Source of the DNA: Sphingomonas sp. Leaf357
GTDB lineage: Bacteria > Pseudomonadota > Alphaproteobacteria > Sphingomonadales > Sphingomonadaceae
DNA: 64,000 nucleotides
NCBI RefSeq assembly: GCF_001423845.1
Contig: NZ_LMPM01000001.1
Coordinates: forward strand, 1,465,493-1,529,492
Direction: 5' to 3'
Positions 54,310 through 63,536 of this stretch are shown here, in pieces. Made by a program: the position numbers and the translations under genes. The notes under the pieces were generated by a model that made no database searches, was not told the origin of the DNA, and worked only from the letters and a program-made list of their open reading frames with translations. Position 1 is the stretch's first letter. Each line of letters starts with the position of its first letter.

Positions 54310-56421
54310 CTACCCCAACGTCCGCTTGACCGTCAGCAGCGGCACGACATGGCTGTTGCGCTCGCGATATTCGATCGAGGAGGCCGTCGGCGTGCGCCGG
54401 TCGGGCGTATAGAAGGTCCGCTCGCGCCGGCCTGAGACGCTGGTCAGATTGTCCACGCTCAGGTTCAGCGTCGTGCGGGCATCCGGGCGCCATTCCACGA
54501 ACGCCGTCACGCGCGGCACGTCGCGGTAATTGCGGTCGGTCTCGTCGAGCCGGAAATAGGTGCTCGACGTGCCGCCGGTCAGCCCGAAGCCCCAGGCGAA
54601 TTTCTTGAAATCCTGCCGGAAGTTCGCCTCGCCATAGAATAACGAATTGCCCGAGAACGCGCGGGCGCGCAGCGTGTAGGGATCGATCACCGAGGTCGAG
54701 ACATAGGAGCCGTACAGCGTCAGCCGCCCGCCCTTGATGCCGAGCTTGCCGAGCGGCGCGTCCAGCCGGTTGCGGAAGATGAAGACATGGCCGTTGCCCA
54801 GATTGCCCGGCGCGTCGAACCCTTCCGGCGTCGGCACCCGGTCCTGCACCAGCGATACCCGGTTGTAGCCCAGCTCCAGCTTGTACAGCCCGTCGCCGAG
54901 CAGCTTGCGCTCGATCGTCGCCAACGTCTCCCAGGCGCGCTGCGGCAACAGATCGACATTGCCGCCGTTCACGCGGTTGTTCGACAGTTCGGCGCCGCTG
55001 ATGAAATCCTCGAACTGCAATTGCGCCACGGTGCGCTGCACCGAAAGCTGCGCGCGCCACAGCGGCGAGGGGCGCCAGTCCAAGGTCGCCTTGGGCTTCA
55101 GGAAACTCAGCGATCGTTCGGCCTGCGCATCGCCGGTCACGGTGATGCGCGACATCTCCTGCGTCACGCCCAGGTCGATGCGCAGCCTGGAATCGATCGG
55201 CCGTCCGGCATTGACGAACGCCTCGCCGCGCACCTCCTTGACCACCGCATCGTCCACCGGCAGCGCGATCGGCGTGGCCATGCCGGTGCCGTCGATCAGC
55301 GACAGGTCGACCTTGCTGGCCAGCCGGTTGATCACGCCCTCCGCCCCGATCTCGACGGTCCAGCCGAGCAGCTTCGGGCGGCTCCACACCGCGCGCAGCA
55401 GGGTCTCGGTCAGCCGGTCCTTCAACTGCTGGGTAAAGCCACCGATCGTGTCCGCCGCGACGCGATTGTAGGATTCGTCGTTGCTCAGCCGGTCGCGCCG
55501 CGTCGTCAACCCGATCAGCTTCAGCCCGCCGCCGGCCAGCGGGCGGGTCACGTCGCCGCCCAGTTCGTACGTGTCGTAATGCAGCCGCTGCGTCAGTATG
55601 TCGTCGCGCACCGATCCGGTTTCCGGAGTCACCGCATTGGCCTGGTTCAGCCGGAACCGGTCGATGAAGACGCGTCCGTTCAGATGCGCGGTGCGGTTCG
55701 TGCCGTCGGCATAGTCCCACGACGTGGCCACCGCGACGCTGGGTTCGTCGGCGAAGTTCACTTTGCGGCGGAATTCCAGCAGTCGTCCGTCGGGCACGCT
55801 CACCACCCGGTCGGTGCCCTCCTCGGTGGTCTGGCTGTTCTCCACCGTCACCGATGTGCTGAAGGTCGATTTGCCGCGCTTGATCAGCGCGGACGCGCTG
55901 CCGGTCGGCCGGACCTTGCCGGTGTAATCGCGCGACGCGGACGCCTGCACCGTGCCCGCCAGCCCGCCGCCCGCCGACAGGATCAGGTTCAGCACCTGCG
56001 ACTTGCCGGTATAGTCCGCGCCGTACAGGTCGCCCGGCGCGACCTCGATCCGCGCCACCCGGCTCGCCGGAATGCGCGACAACAGGGTCTGCAACGTCTC
56101 GCCCTTGGCGCTCGGGCGTTGTCCGTTGATCACGATGTTGCCCGCCGTCTGCCCGAACCCGCGCACGGAAGGATCGACGCTTTCGATCACGAAGCCCGGA
56201 ATGCGCTCGACCATCTGCAACGCGGTCGCCGGCGCATATTTGACGAAATAGGCCGCGTCGTAATTCTGTCGCCCGTTGGTCGGGCCGGGCAGGGCCGCAT
56301 CCTGCGACGGCGGCTCGGCCCGCACCGGCACCCCGGTCACCTGCCCCGCCGCCGGCGCCGCGCACGCCCCGATCAAGCCCAGCGCAACGCCGAGCGCAGC
56401 CACCACATCCTGCCTGTTCAA
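54310..56421 (-). CDS. TonB-dependent receptor
   Basis: 703 residues if TTG 56421 is the start (MNRQDVVAALGVALGLIGAC signal, GGGAG eight bases upstream); GTG 56430 or 56436 are alternatives. Plug domain: YFVKYAPATALQMVERIPGF VIESVDPSVRGFGQTAGNIV INGQRPSAKGETLQTLLSRIPASRVARIEV, then a barrel with many alternating strands. The final residues VPLLTVKRTLG do not end in an aromatic residue as most barrels do. Takes up a siderophore, vitamin or oligosaccharide across the outer membrane; ligand unknown. Shares a 200-base region with uvrA. Confidence 0.88.
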   Translation of the reverse strand: MNRQDVVAALGVALGLIGACAAPAAGQVTGVPVRAEPPSQDAALPGPTNGRQNYDAAYFVKYAPATALQMVERIPGFVIESVDPSVRGFGQTAGNIVINGQRPSAKGETLQTLLSRIPASRVARIEVAPGDLYGADYTGKSQVLNLILSAGGGLAGTVQASASRDYTGKVRPTGSASALIKRGKSTFSTSVTVENSQTTEEGTDRVVSVPDGRLLEFRRKVNFADEPSVAVATSWDYADGTNRTAHLNGRVFIDRFRLNQANAVTPETGSVRDDILTQRLHYDTYELGGDVTRPLAGGGLKLIGLTTRRDRLSNDESYNRVAADTIGGFTQQLKDRLTETLLRAVWSRPKLLGWTVEIGAEGVINRLASKVDLSLIDGTGMATPIALPVDDAVVKEVRGEAFVNAGRPIDSRLRIDLGVTQEMSRITVTGDAQAERSLSFLKPKATLDWRPSPLWRAQLSVQRTVAQLQFEDFISGAELSNNRVNGGNVDLLPQRAWETLATIERKLLGDGLYKLELGYNRVSLVQDRVPTPEGFDAPGNLGNGHVFIFRNRLDAPLGKLGIKGGRLTLYGSYVSTSVIDPYTLRARAFSGNSLFYGEANFRQDFKKFAWGFGLTGGTSSTYFRLDETDRNYRDVPRVTAFVEWRPDARTTLNLSVDNLTSVSGRRERTFYTPDRRTPTASSIEYRERNSHVVPLLTVKRTLG

Positions 56422-56437
56422 GCGACCCACTCCCACA

Positions 56438-56455
56438 CGACTACTGTTGTAGTCG
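56438..56455. promoter_or_regulatory. Perfect palindrome upstream of the TonB receptor
   Basis: CGACTAC-TGTT-GTAGTCG, 7-base arms, 16 bases before the proposed receptor start. Could be a repressor site or a leader hairpin near the start codon. Confidence 0.45.
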
Positions 56456-56593
56456 CAAGGTGTACTAGCCAGGCAATACGCCCTTGGCAACCCCCGATCC
56501 GACCAATTTATAAGAAGCGCGCCCAATGCCTTGCCCGCGCGGCCTGCGCGACCCATCTCAAAGCGTACGGCGATGCGCCCGCTTGCCCGATCC

Positions 56594-56608
56594 GAACAAA
56601 TATGGAAC
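56594..56608 (+). promoter_or_regulatory. LexA (SOS) box upstream of uvrA
   Basis: GAAC-AAATATG-GAAC: a perfect match to the alphaproteobacterial LexA box GAAC-N7-GAAC, ending 10 bases before the uvrA ATG. It implies that uvrA is repressed by LexA and induced by DNA damage, as is known for uvrA in Rhodobacter and relatives. Confidence 0.85.
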
Positions 56609-56618
56609 ACGCGACCCC

Positions 56619-59501
56619 ATGAGTCTGACCCACATCTCCGTGCGCGGCGCGCGTGAACATAATCTCAAGGATGTCAGCATCGACATCCCCCGCGATACGC
56701 TCACGGTGATCACCGGCCTGTCCGGCTCGGGCAAATCCAGCCTCGCGTTCGACACGATCTATGCCGAAGGCCAGCGGCGCTACGTCGAATCGCTCAGCGC
56801 CTATGCCCGCCAGTTCCTCGAACTGATGCAGAAGCCCGACGTCGATCATATCGAGGGCCTGTCGCCCGCCATCTCGATCGAGCAGAAGACCACGTCGCGC
56901 AACCCGCGCTCGACCGTGGCGACCGTCACCGAGATTTACGATTACATGCGCCTGCTCTGGGCGCGCGTCGGCATTCCGTATTCGCCCGCCACCGGCCTGC
57001 CGATCGCCGCGCAGACCGTCAGCCAGATGGTCGATCGCGTCATGGCGCTGCCCGAGGGCACGCGGCTGTACCTGCTCGCGCCGGTCGTGCGCGGGCGCAA
57101 GGGCGAGTATCGCAAGGAACTGGCCGAATGGCAGAAGGCCGGCTTCACCCGCGTGCGCATCGACGGCACGATCCACGAGATCGACGAGGCGCCCGCGCTC
57201 GACAAGAAGTACAAGCACGATATCGAGGTGGTGGTCGACCGCCTCGTGGTGGGGGAGGGCGTCGCCACCCGCCTGGCCGAAAGCTTCGAGGCCGCGCTGA
57301 AGCTCGCGGAAGGGCTGGCCTATGTCGACCCCGCCGATCCGGTCGAACCGCACACCCCGAAACAGGAGATCCTCGGCGACAACGCCCCCGCCGGCCGCAT
57401 CGTCTTCAGCGAGAAGTTCGCCTGTCCGGTCAGCGGCTTCACCATCGCCGAGATCGAACCGCGCCTGTTCTCGTTCAACGCCCCGCAGGGCGCATGCCCG
57501 GCCTGTGACGGGCTCGGCGAGAAGATGCTGTTCGACGCCGATCTCGTCGTCCCCAACCACGCGCTCAGCATCAAGAAGGGCGCGGTCTTCCCCTGGGCGA
57601 AATCCAACCCGCCCAGCCCCTATTACATGCAGGTCCTGGGCAGCCTCGCGCGCGAATTCGGCTTCGGGCTCGACACCGCCTGGGCCGATCTCGCGCCCGA
57701 GATCCAGGATGCGATCCTCTACGGCACCAAGGGCAAGCCGGTCACGCTCACCTTCATCGACGGCCGCAAGTCGTACGACGTGAAGAAGCCGTTCGAGGGC
57801 GTCATCGGCAATCTCAACCGCCGCCTGATGCAGACCGAATCCGCCTGGATGCGCGAGGAGCTGAGCAAGTACCAATCCTCCGCCCCGTGCGAGGTCTGCC
57901 ACGGCGCGCGCCTCAAGCCCGAGGCGCTGGCGGTGAAGATCGGCATGCGCGACATCTCGTCGGTCACGCGCCTGTCGGTTGTCGATGCGCTCGCCTGGTT
58001 CCAGGACGTGCCCGGCCAGCTCGGCGATCAGCAGAATGCGATCGCCGAACGCATCCTCAAGGAAATCCTCGAACGGCTCGGCTTCCTCAACAATGTCGGC
58101 CTGGATTATCTCAACCTCGATCGCACCAGCGGCACGCTGTCGGGCGGCGAGAGCCAGCGCATCCGCCTCGCCTCGCAGATCGGCTCGGGCCTCTCGGGCG
58201 TGCTCTACGTGCTCGACGAACCCAGCATCGGCCTGCACCAGCGCGATAACGACATGCTGCTCAAGACGCTGCGCCGCCTGCGCGATCTCGGCAACACCGT
58301 GCTCGTCGTCGAGCATGACGAGGATGCGATCCGCACCGCCGATTACGTCATCGACATGGGGCCGGGCGCCGGCGTGCACGGCGGCGAGATCGTCGCCAAG
58401 GGCACGCTGAAACAGGTGCTCAAGACCAAGGGCAGCATCACCGCCGATTACCTCAACGGCACGCGCGAGGTGCCCGTGCCGGCCAAGCGCCGCAAGGGCA
58501 ACGGCAAGAAGCTCACCGTCCACAACGCCACCGCCAACAACCTGCGCGGCGTCACGGCCAGCCTGCCGCTCGGCACCTTCACCTGCATCACCGGCGTCTC
58601 CGGTTCGGGCAAGTCGAGCTTCACGATCGACACGCTCTACGCCGCCGCCGCGCGCGAGCTGAACGGCGCGCGCATCGTGCAGGGCAAGCACGACAAGATC
58701 ACCGGCCTGCAATATCTCGACAAGGTGATCGACATCGATCAGTCGCCGATCGGCCGCACCCCGCGCAGCAACCCCGCCACCTATACCGGCGCCTTCACCC
58801 AGATCCGCGACTGGTTCGCGGGCCTGCCCGAAAGCGCCGCGCGCGGCTACAAGCCCGGCCGCTTCAGCTTCAACGTCAAGGGCGGCCGCTGCGAGGCGTG
58901 CCAGGGCGATGGCCTGCTCAAGATCGAGATGCACTTCCTCCCCGACGTCTACGTCACCTGCGACGTGTGCCACGGCGCGCGCTACAATCGCGAGACGCTG
59001 GAGGTGAAGTTCAAGGGCAAGAGCATCGCCGACGTGCTCGACATGACGGTCGAGGACGCGGTCGAATTCTTCAAGGCCGTGCCGCCCATTCGCGACAAGA
59101 TGGCGATGCTGGTCGAGGTGGGCCTCGGCTACGTCAAGGTCGGCCAGCAGGCCACCACTCTGTCCGGCGGCGAGGCGCAACGCGTGAAGCTCGCCAAGGA
59201 ACTCAGCAGGCGCGCCACCGGCCAGACGCTCTACATCCTCGACGAACCGACGACGGGCCTGCATTTCGAGGACGTCCGCAAGCTGCTCGAAGTGCTCCAC
59301 CAACTGGTCGAACAGGGCAACACCGTCGTCGTCATCGAACACAATCTCGATGTCATCAAGACCGCCGACTGGGTGCTGGACCTCGGGCCGGAAGGCGGCG
59401 TGAAGGGCGGCGAGATCGTCGCACAGGGCGTGCCGGAGGACGTGGTGAAGGTCGCGGCGAGCTTTACGGGGCGGTATTTGAAGGGGTTGTTGGGGAAGTA
59501 G
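56619..59501 (+). CDS. uvrA: UvrABC excinuclease subunit A
   Basis: 960 residues from ATG 56619; the longer frame from 56526 crosses the LexA box and is rejected. ATPase that finds bulky DNA damage with UvrB. First ATP site [12 protein letters not shown], zinc finger CPVSGF...CPACDG, signature [12 protein letters not shown] with [13 protein letters not shown], second ATP site [12 protein letters not shown], zinc finger CEACQG...CDVCHG and second signature [15 protein letters not shown] with [12 protein letters not shown]. Complete and of usual length; followed by a terminator at 59521. Confidence 0.98.
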   Translation: MSLTHISVRGAREHNLKDVSIDIPRDTLTVITGLSGSGKSSLAFDTIYAEGQRRYVESLSAYARQFLELMQKPDVDHIEGLSPAISIEQKTTSRNPRSTVATVTEIYDYMRLLWARVGIPYSPATGLPIAAQTVSQMVDRVMALPEGTRLYLLAPVVRGRKGEYRKELAEWQKAGFTRVRIDGTIHEIDEAPALDKKYKHDIEVVVDRLVVGEGVATRLAESFEAALKLAEGLAYVDPADPVEPHTPKQEILGDNAPAGRIVFSEKFACPVSGFTIAEIEPRLFSFNAPQGACPACDGLGEKMLFDADLVVPNHALSIKKGAVFPWAKSNPPSPYYMQVLGSLAREFGFGLDTAWADLAPEIQDAILYGTKGKPVTLTFIDGRKSYDVKKPFEGVIGNLNRRLMQTESAWMREELSKYQSSAPCEVCHGARLKPEALAVKIGMRDISSVTRLSVVDALAWFQDVPGQLGDQQNAIAERILKEILERLGFLNNVGLDYLNLDRTSGTLSGGESQRIRLASQIGSGLSGVLYVLDEPSIGLHQRDNDMLLKTLRRLRDLGNTVLVVEHDEDAIRTADYVIDMGPGAGVHGGEIVAKGTLKQVLKTKGSITADYLNGTREVPVPAKRRKGNGKKLTVHNATANNLRGVTASLPLGTFTCITGVSGSGKSSFTIDTLYAAAARELNGARIVQGKHDKITGLQYLDKVIDIDQSPIGRTPRSNPATYTGAFTQIRDWFAGLPESAARGYKPGRFSFNVKGGRCEACQGDGLLKIEMHFLPDVYVTCDVCHGARYNRETLEVKFKGKSIADVLDMTVEDAVEFFKAVPPIRDKMAMLVEVGLGYVKVGQQATTLSGGEAQRVKLAKELSRRATGQTLYILDEPTTGLHFEDVRKLLEVLHQLVEQGNTVVVIEHNLDVIKTADWVLDLGPEGGVKGGEIVAQGVPEDVVKVAASFTGRYLKGLLGK

Positions 59502-59520
59502 GTGCGGTAACGGCGGAGTA

Positions 59521-59552
59521 GCGCGGCGAACAAAGGTTCGCCGCGCGTTTTT
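59521..59552 (+). terminator. Terminator after uvrA
   Basis: GCGCGGCGAA-CAAAGG-TTCGCCGCGC followed by GTTTTT: a 10-base perfect stem with a T-run. It separates uvrA from the convergent GHKL gene. Confidence 0.93.
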
Positions 59553-59555
59553 AGA

Positions 59556-61610
59556 TCAACTGATAACGACCTTCAGCTTAGGTTTGCGTGCTTTTGCCGC
59601 TTTTTTACGTGCTGAGAGCGCTGGACTGCCTAAGCCCGCCGCGTCAAAAAATGCTTTGTTCCTCGCATTCGCGTCCCGAAGCATTTTCGCAAAAGAAACT
59701 ACTTGAATTGAAGCTTTATGCGGCGCGGACCAACCGTAGTAGCCCTGGCCGTCGGGAGTAGGCGTTTGGGCCACGGAGCGCTGGAGCAATTTTCGGGTGT
59801 CATCTGTTAATTCACAAACTATATAGCAATGAAATGGCGTGTCTTCGGATATATCTGAAATGATAGCGCCGTCAACATCCTTAACTTTATGTCCTCTTAA
59901 TTCCTCAATGTATTGTAGAACCTGGTCTACAGGATTTTTACTCGGTAAACTGTCTCCTGGCCTTTTAAATTCGACAATCGATATTGGATCATTTGTATCA
60001 GTACGGCGAAATCCCAAAGGATTGAAGAACACAAGATCTGGCTCTTTAGTCGAGCCTTCCTTGCCCACTATCGATCTTATCGTTTTGTCGGAAGCAAAAA
60101 ACTGATATCCAGAAAGAGATTCATCCAATATCCAGAGATTATGCTCATCGTAATCGCCTGAAGTGAGCATCCTTCCCATCGGGCAGATGAGCTCATGAAT
60201 GACCTTCTCGTAAAAATACGACTGACTGGTTTCATCGCTATGTTTTAGAAGCATATGAGCAGCCTGAAGAACTTGATGCCTTTTAACAACAAGTTCAGCC
60301 AAGCGACGTCGCTCTTGTTCGCTTAATTCATCAAGAGTATCTTCAGCCTCTTTTCTTTGCTCATCGTTAAATGATTTAAGCATCGTTAAATCGGCTAGCC
60401 GCTGGCGGGCGTCCTTTTCTTCACGGTATAGAAGAACAAACAAGTTCTGACCAATTTGCTCATCGTCCATTCCAGGTGACAAGTGCGATACGTAGTCGTC
60501 TAAATTTCCTACCTGACTAGCCAGCTGAGGATGTTCCATCAGTACCTTTTCAACCGTCTTTTTTTGCTTATTTCGTACGATAGAAATATGTTCAGCGAGA
60601 AACTGCTCAACCCCACGTAAGATAGCTTGTTCAAGAGCATCGCGTTGCACGTTGTTAAAGCGAAAGCCTAGCCTTTGTTGATCAACGCGATCATCTAGCG
60701 GTTTGCCACTTATGACCGCAACGTACGCTTTCCCGTTTTTTAGTTCTTTCAAGGCATATTTTCTATCTATCGAAACTGGATCTCCAACAAGTCTCCCATG
60801 TCCAGTCAGCAAATAAGCATTTCTTAGTTCTTTAGAAATGGTAGGATCAACAAATATGTGATCTATATTAATAGACCAAGGTTCTCCGTCAGATTCAAAC
60901 GATAAGGTCTGACGAACGGGATTATCGGTCTTGTCTTGAATAAATTCAGTTAAGTTTCTTTTCTCGCCATTATAAGTTAGTTCTATCTTGGGCAAGGTAT
61001 CAGATATATACAGCGGGAAAAAATGTAACGCTAAATCCTTCATAAACGTGGCATGGTTCATTCTTCCGCCCTGATAGGATCGAGGTACGGAAATAACAAT
61101 CTCGGAGCCAGTTTCCTTGCCGGTAGCGTCTCTAACCTTTTGATCAACGATAGAAGGTTCTGACTCGGGATTAAAGTCAAACCGAGTTTCTACGGTATTA
61201 TAGTCAGACTGATAAATGCTTTTAACAGATATCTCTTTAAATGTCTTTATCCAAACAAATCGTCCGACTCCCTTACCCCCTCTTTTATATTTATATCTAC
61301 TGTCGCTGGTTTCAAAGGACTTTATATTGTCTTCGTTAAAACCTATTCCGTTGTCCTTAATTGAAATCTTTTCTACTTCGTCATTATCGTTGAGTTGAAT
61401 GTCAATCGAGATCTGTCCTTCGGAGGCGGCCATGTCCTCCCCAAACCGATCGTTGATGGCATGGATGGAATTACTGACAGCTTCGTAAACAGAGTATAAG
61501 ACGGCCGTCTTGCCGTCCGGCAAATCCATGTTGTCGATGCGACCCATTATATCGAATTTCATTGCAAATCGGGTTTCACCCGCCTCCCTGTTGAGGTTAG
61601 GTTGATTCAA
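59556..61610 (-). CDS. GHKL ATPase fused to PD-(D/E)XK-like nuclease, A/T-rich orphan
   Basis: 684 residues from TTG 61610; ATG 61562 (MKFDIMGRIDNMDLPD) is an alternative. N-terminal GHKL (Hsp90-like) ATPase: N-box YSVYEAVSNSIHA (43-50), IKDNGIGF (D86, G88), GGKGVGRFVW (111-120) and TGSEIVISVP (168-176). Central helical region with a coiled stretch (about 395-450). C-terminal domain has EPDLVFF (D525), IVEFKRPGD (E547, K549) and DQVLQYIEEL (Q563), a PD-(D/E)XK nuclease pattern. Base composition is far more A/T-rich than both neighbours, and it stands alone after uvrA. I infer an acquired, possibly phage-defence, gene; no named system recognised. Confidence 0.85.
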   Translation of the reverse strand: MNQPNLNREAGETRFAMKFDIMGRIDNMDLPDGKTAVLYSVYEAVSNSIHAINDRFGEDMAASEGQISIDIQLNDNDEVEKISIKDNGIGFNEDNIKSFETSDSRYKYKRGGKGVGRFVWIKTFKEISVKSIYQSDYNTVETRFDFNPESEPSIVDQKVRDATGKETGSEIVISVPRSYQGGRMNHATFMKDLALHFFPLYISDTLPKIELTYNGEKRNLTEFIQDKTDNPVRQTLSFESDGEPWSINIDHIFVDPTISKELRNAYLLTGHGRLVGDPVSIDRKYALKELKNGKAYVAVISGKPLDDRVDQQRLGFRFNNVQRDALEQAILRGVEQFLAEHISIVRNKQKKTVEKVLMEHPQLASQVGNLDDYVSHLSPGMDDEQIGQNLFVLLYREEKDARQRLADLTMLKSFNDEQRKEAEDTLDELSEQERRRLAELVVKRHQVLQAAHMLLKHSDETSQSYFYEKVIHELICPMGRMLTSGDYDEHNLWILDESLSGYQFFASDKTIRSIVGKEGSTKEPDLVFFNPLGFRRTDTNDPISIVEFKRPGDSLPSKNPVDQVLQYIEELRGHKVKDVDGAIISDISEDTPFHCYIVCELTDDTRKLLQRSVAQTPTPDGQGYYGWSAPHKASIQVVSFAKMLRDANARNKAFFDAAGLGSPALSARKKAAKARKPKLKVVIS

Positions 61611-61946
61611 TTTCAGCTAGGGTCAAGCTGCGATTACGTTTGTAACTGCCCTCGACACCAAAACGCATCGCTACCAACCTGGGCCTGGGACGGCCGGCGA
61701 GGGGACACGGTAAGATGCAATACGAATTAGGCCGCTAATTCATACCTGATCGAGCGGATTGGTCAGCTTACGATGGATGCAGCGCCGCGGCAAAGCCGCG
61801 TCGTCGGTCGTCGCTTGGGCGACGCCGGTCGGCCCCGCCTAATCCGCTCGCAATTTGCTGCGCAAATTTCTTCGCCGGCGGGGCTGTCCTACAAGCGTCG
61901 ATCCGGCATATCTAATCCGCCTCCTTATCGAACCCGGAGGCCGATC
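61611..61946. other. Upstream flank of the GHKL gene, hairpin-rich
   Basis: No supported gene in about 335 bases. Contains AATTTGC-TGC-GCAAATT at 61852-61868, itself enclosed by CCCCGCC (61833) and GGCGGGG (61877), so a nested inverted repeat of about 55 bases. The A/T-rich character of the GHKL gene ends near 61640. Confidence 0.5.
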
Positions 61947-62195
61947 ATGCCAGACCATCCCGAAGAAACCGCCCGCGCCGCGCGCCCGCGCGATGTGCCG
62001 CGCGCCTTCATCCTCCGCGCGTCGCCCGGTGACGATCGCGCCGCCGCGCCGCCTTGGCGCGCGTTGCCCGCCACCGGCCCGATCGGCACCACGCCACCCG
62101 CGCCACCCGCATCGCAGCCCAGCGCGAGACCGACAGCGTGCCGTTCCACCGCACTCCGCCTTGGCATGTCCGATGCGATACCGTGTAGGGCGTGA
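61947..62195 (+). CDS. Possible small protein (82 aa), Pro/Ala/Arg-rich
   Basis: ATG 61947 has GGAGG ten bases upstream, the main support. Product MPDHPEETARAARPRDVPRA FILRASPGDDRAAAPPWRAL is hydrophilic at first, then Pro/Ala-rich; no domain recognised. The stop lies right at the start of the 56-bp tandem array, so the original C-terminus may have been altered by it. Confidence 0.45.
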   Translation: MPDHPEETARAARPRDVPRAFILRASPGDDRAAAPPWRALPATGPIGTTPPAPPASQPSARPTACRSTALRLGMSDAIPCRA

Positions 62196-62505
62196 ACTTC
62201 GGTGAACTTCGCCGGTCCGGGCAAGCCCATGGAACACCGCAGAGTGTGTGAACTTCAGTGAACTTCGCCGCCCCGACCACGCTGATGAAACACCGCAGAG
62301 TGTGTGAACTTCAGTGAACTTCGCCGCCCCGACCACGCTGACGAAACACCGCAGAGTGTGTGAACTTCGGTGAACTTCGCAGCCCCGGCCAACCCGATGG
62401 AACACCGCAGAGTGCGTGAACTTGGGTGAACTTCGCCGCCCCGGCCAAGCCGACGAAACACCGCGAAGTGTGTGACCTTCCGTGAATTTCGCCGCCCGCG
62501 CCGGA
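62192..62505. repeat. Tandem array of six 56-bp repeats
   Basis: Units begin (GTGAACTTC, last one GTGACCTTC) at 62192, 62248, 62304, 62360, 62416 and 62472, exactly 56 bases apart. Each opens with GTGAACTTC written twice 10 bases apart (e.g. GTGAACTTCAGTGAACTTCG) and continues CGCCCCGACCACGCTGATGA, AACACCGCAGAGT. The middle units are almost identical; the first and last have drifted. Non-coding; frames through it only repeat short peptides. Confidence 0.95.
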
Positions 62506-62527
62506 ACGCCCGCGCGTGCCGCTTGTT
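62503..62527 (+). promoter_or_regulatory. Candidate EcfG promoter
   Basis: GGAAC (62503-62507), 17 bases, GTT (62525-62527): matches the EcfG general-stress consensus. Transcription would begin about 25 bases before the ATG at 62562, a fitting distance. It lies just at the end of the tandem array. Confidence 0.45.
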
Positions 62528-62561
62528 ACCCGGTGCACCCTCATCACGGAGCCCCTGTCCC

Positions 62562-63017
62562 ATGGCCACCACCCCTTCGAAAACGCCCGGCGCCAAATCC
62601 CCCGCCGCCAAGCCCGCCCCCGCCCGAGCCGCTCGCGCCAAGGCTGCGCCCGCCAAGTCCGCCGCCGCCAAGCCCGCCCGTCGCGCGCCGCGTCGCCAGC
62701 CCGCCGCCAAGGGCAACCGCGCGCTCTCCGCCGGGGCCGCTCTGCTCGCGATCGGCGCGGGCATCGCCGGCTTCCTCGCCCGCCGCCAGATCGCCGCCTG
62801 GGCCGCGCCCGGCTCGGCCGAGCACGACGCGCCCGATCTCGCGCTGGACCAGCCGCGTCCCGGCACCGACGGCCGCGCCCCGATCGAATTCCGCCCGGAT
62901 ATCGACGCGCCGATGTCCGCCGCCGATCGCGAGGCGCTGCGTCCCGCCACTGGCCCCGCGCCGTCTTTGGTCGGCGAGGCCGGCACGATGAATGCGCAGA
63001 CCGGCGCGTCGAACTGA
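62562..63017 (+). CDS. Ala/Lys-rich membrane protein (151 aa)
   Basis: ATG 62562 with GGAG fourteen bases upstream. The first 50 residues are a histone H1-like AAKPA repeat (MATTPSKTPGAKSPAAKPAP ARAARAKAAPAKSAAAK), strongly basic; a membrane segment follows (ALSAGAALLAIGAGIAGFLA), then an acidic C-terminal domain (APDLALDQPRPGTDGRAPIE FRPDIDAPMSAADREALR). No known family. The layout suggests a membrane protein whose basic tail may contact DNA or acidic partners. May be under EcfG control. Confidence 0.72.
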   Translation: MATTPSKTPGAKSPAAKPAPARAARAKAAPAKSAAAKPARRAPRRQPAAKGNRALSAGAALLAIGAGIAGFLARRQIAAWAAPGSAEHDAPDLALDQPRPGTDGRAPIEFRPDIDAPMSAADREALRPATGPAPSLVGEAGTMNAQTGASN

Positions 63018-63105
63018 CACCAAAATGACCTGCCGAACCGGCAACGCAACGAATTCGCCGGTTCGAGCATTGGGCATGGGTCCGACACGACAGGGAGACA
63101 TCATC

Positions 63106-63522
63106 ATGCGTACGCTCACCATCGGCCTGCTGGCCGTTTCCACGCTTCTCGCCGGCTGCAACGATTACGGCGGCGGCCGCCCCGGCTATGCCAGCGACTA
63201 TCGCCGCTACGATTACAACAACCCCGATCCCGCTTATGGCGGCTACGACGCCGGCCGCTATTACCGCGAGGACAATCGCCGCTATCGCGAGCGCCGCCTG
63301 TCGGCGAACGATCGCGTCTATCGCGGCAATGACGGCCGCTATTATTGCCGCCGCAACGACGGCACGACCGGTCTGATCGTCGGCGGCGTCGCCGGCGGCG
63401 CGCTGGGCGCGGCGATCGCACCGGGCGGCTCGGGCCTGCTCGGCGCGCTGATCGGCGGTGCCGCCGGTGCGCTCGGCGGCCAGGCGATCGACAAGAGCAA
63501 CAACGACACGCGTTGCCGCTAA
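63106..63522 (+). CDS. Glycine-zipper lipoprotein
   Basis: 138 residues from ATG 63106 with GGGAGA upstream. Lipobox LLAGC at residues 14-18 (MRTLTIGLLAVSTLLAGCND). A Tyr/Arg/Asp-rich middle (RRYDYNNPDPAYGGYDAGRY) and a C-terminal glycine zipper (GLIVGGVAGGALGAAIAPGG, LGALIGGAAGALGGQAID) as in the 17-kDa/SlyB-type outer-membrane lipoproteins that help envelope integrity. An inverted repeat CGAACCGGC/GCCGGTTCG lies between it and the previous gene. Confidence 0.85.
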   Translation: MRTLTIGLLAVSTLLAGCNDYGGGRPGYASDYRRYDYNNPDPAYGGYDAGRYYREDNRRYRERRLSANDRVYRGNDGRYYCRRNDGTTGLIVGGVAGGALGAAIAPGGSGLLGALIGGAAGALGGQAIDKSNNDTRCR

Positions 63523-63536
63523 GTCTCTGAAGGGGA

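Noticed and set aside
56508..59342. 944-codon minus-strand open frame opposite uvrA
   Set aside because: Shadow of uvrA with His/Asp/Leu-rich composition and no recognisable domain.
62192..62440. LexA boxes inside the tandem repeats (GAAC...GAAC)
   Set aside because: The spacing between the two GAAC is six bases, not the seven of the LexA box.
62192..62505. CRISPR array
   Set aside because: Units are contiguous 56-base copies with no variable spacers, and there are no cas genes nearby.
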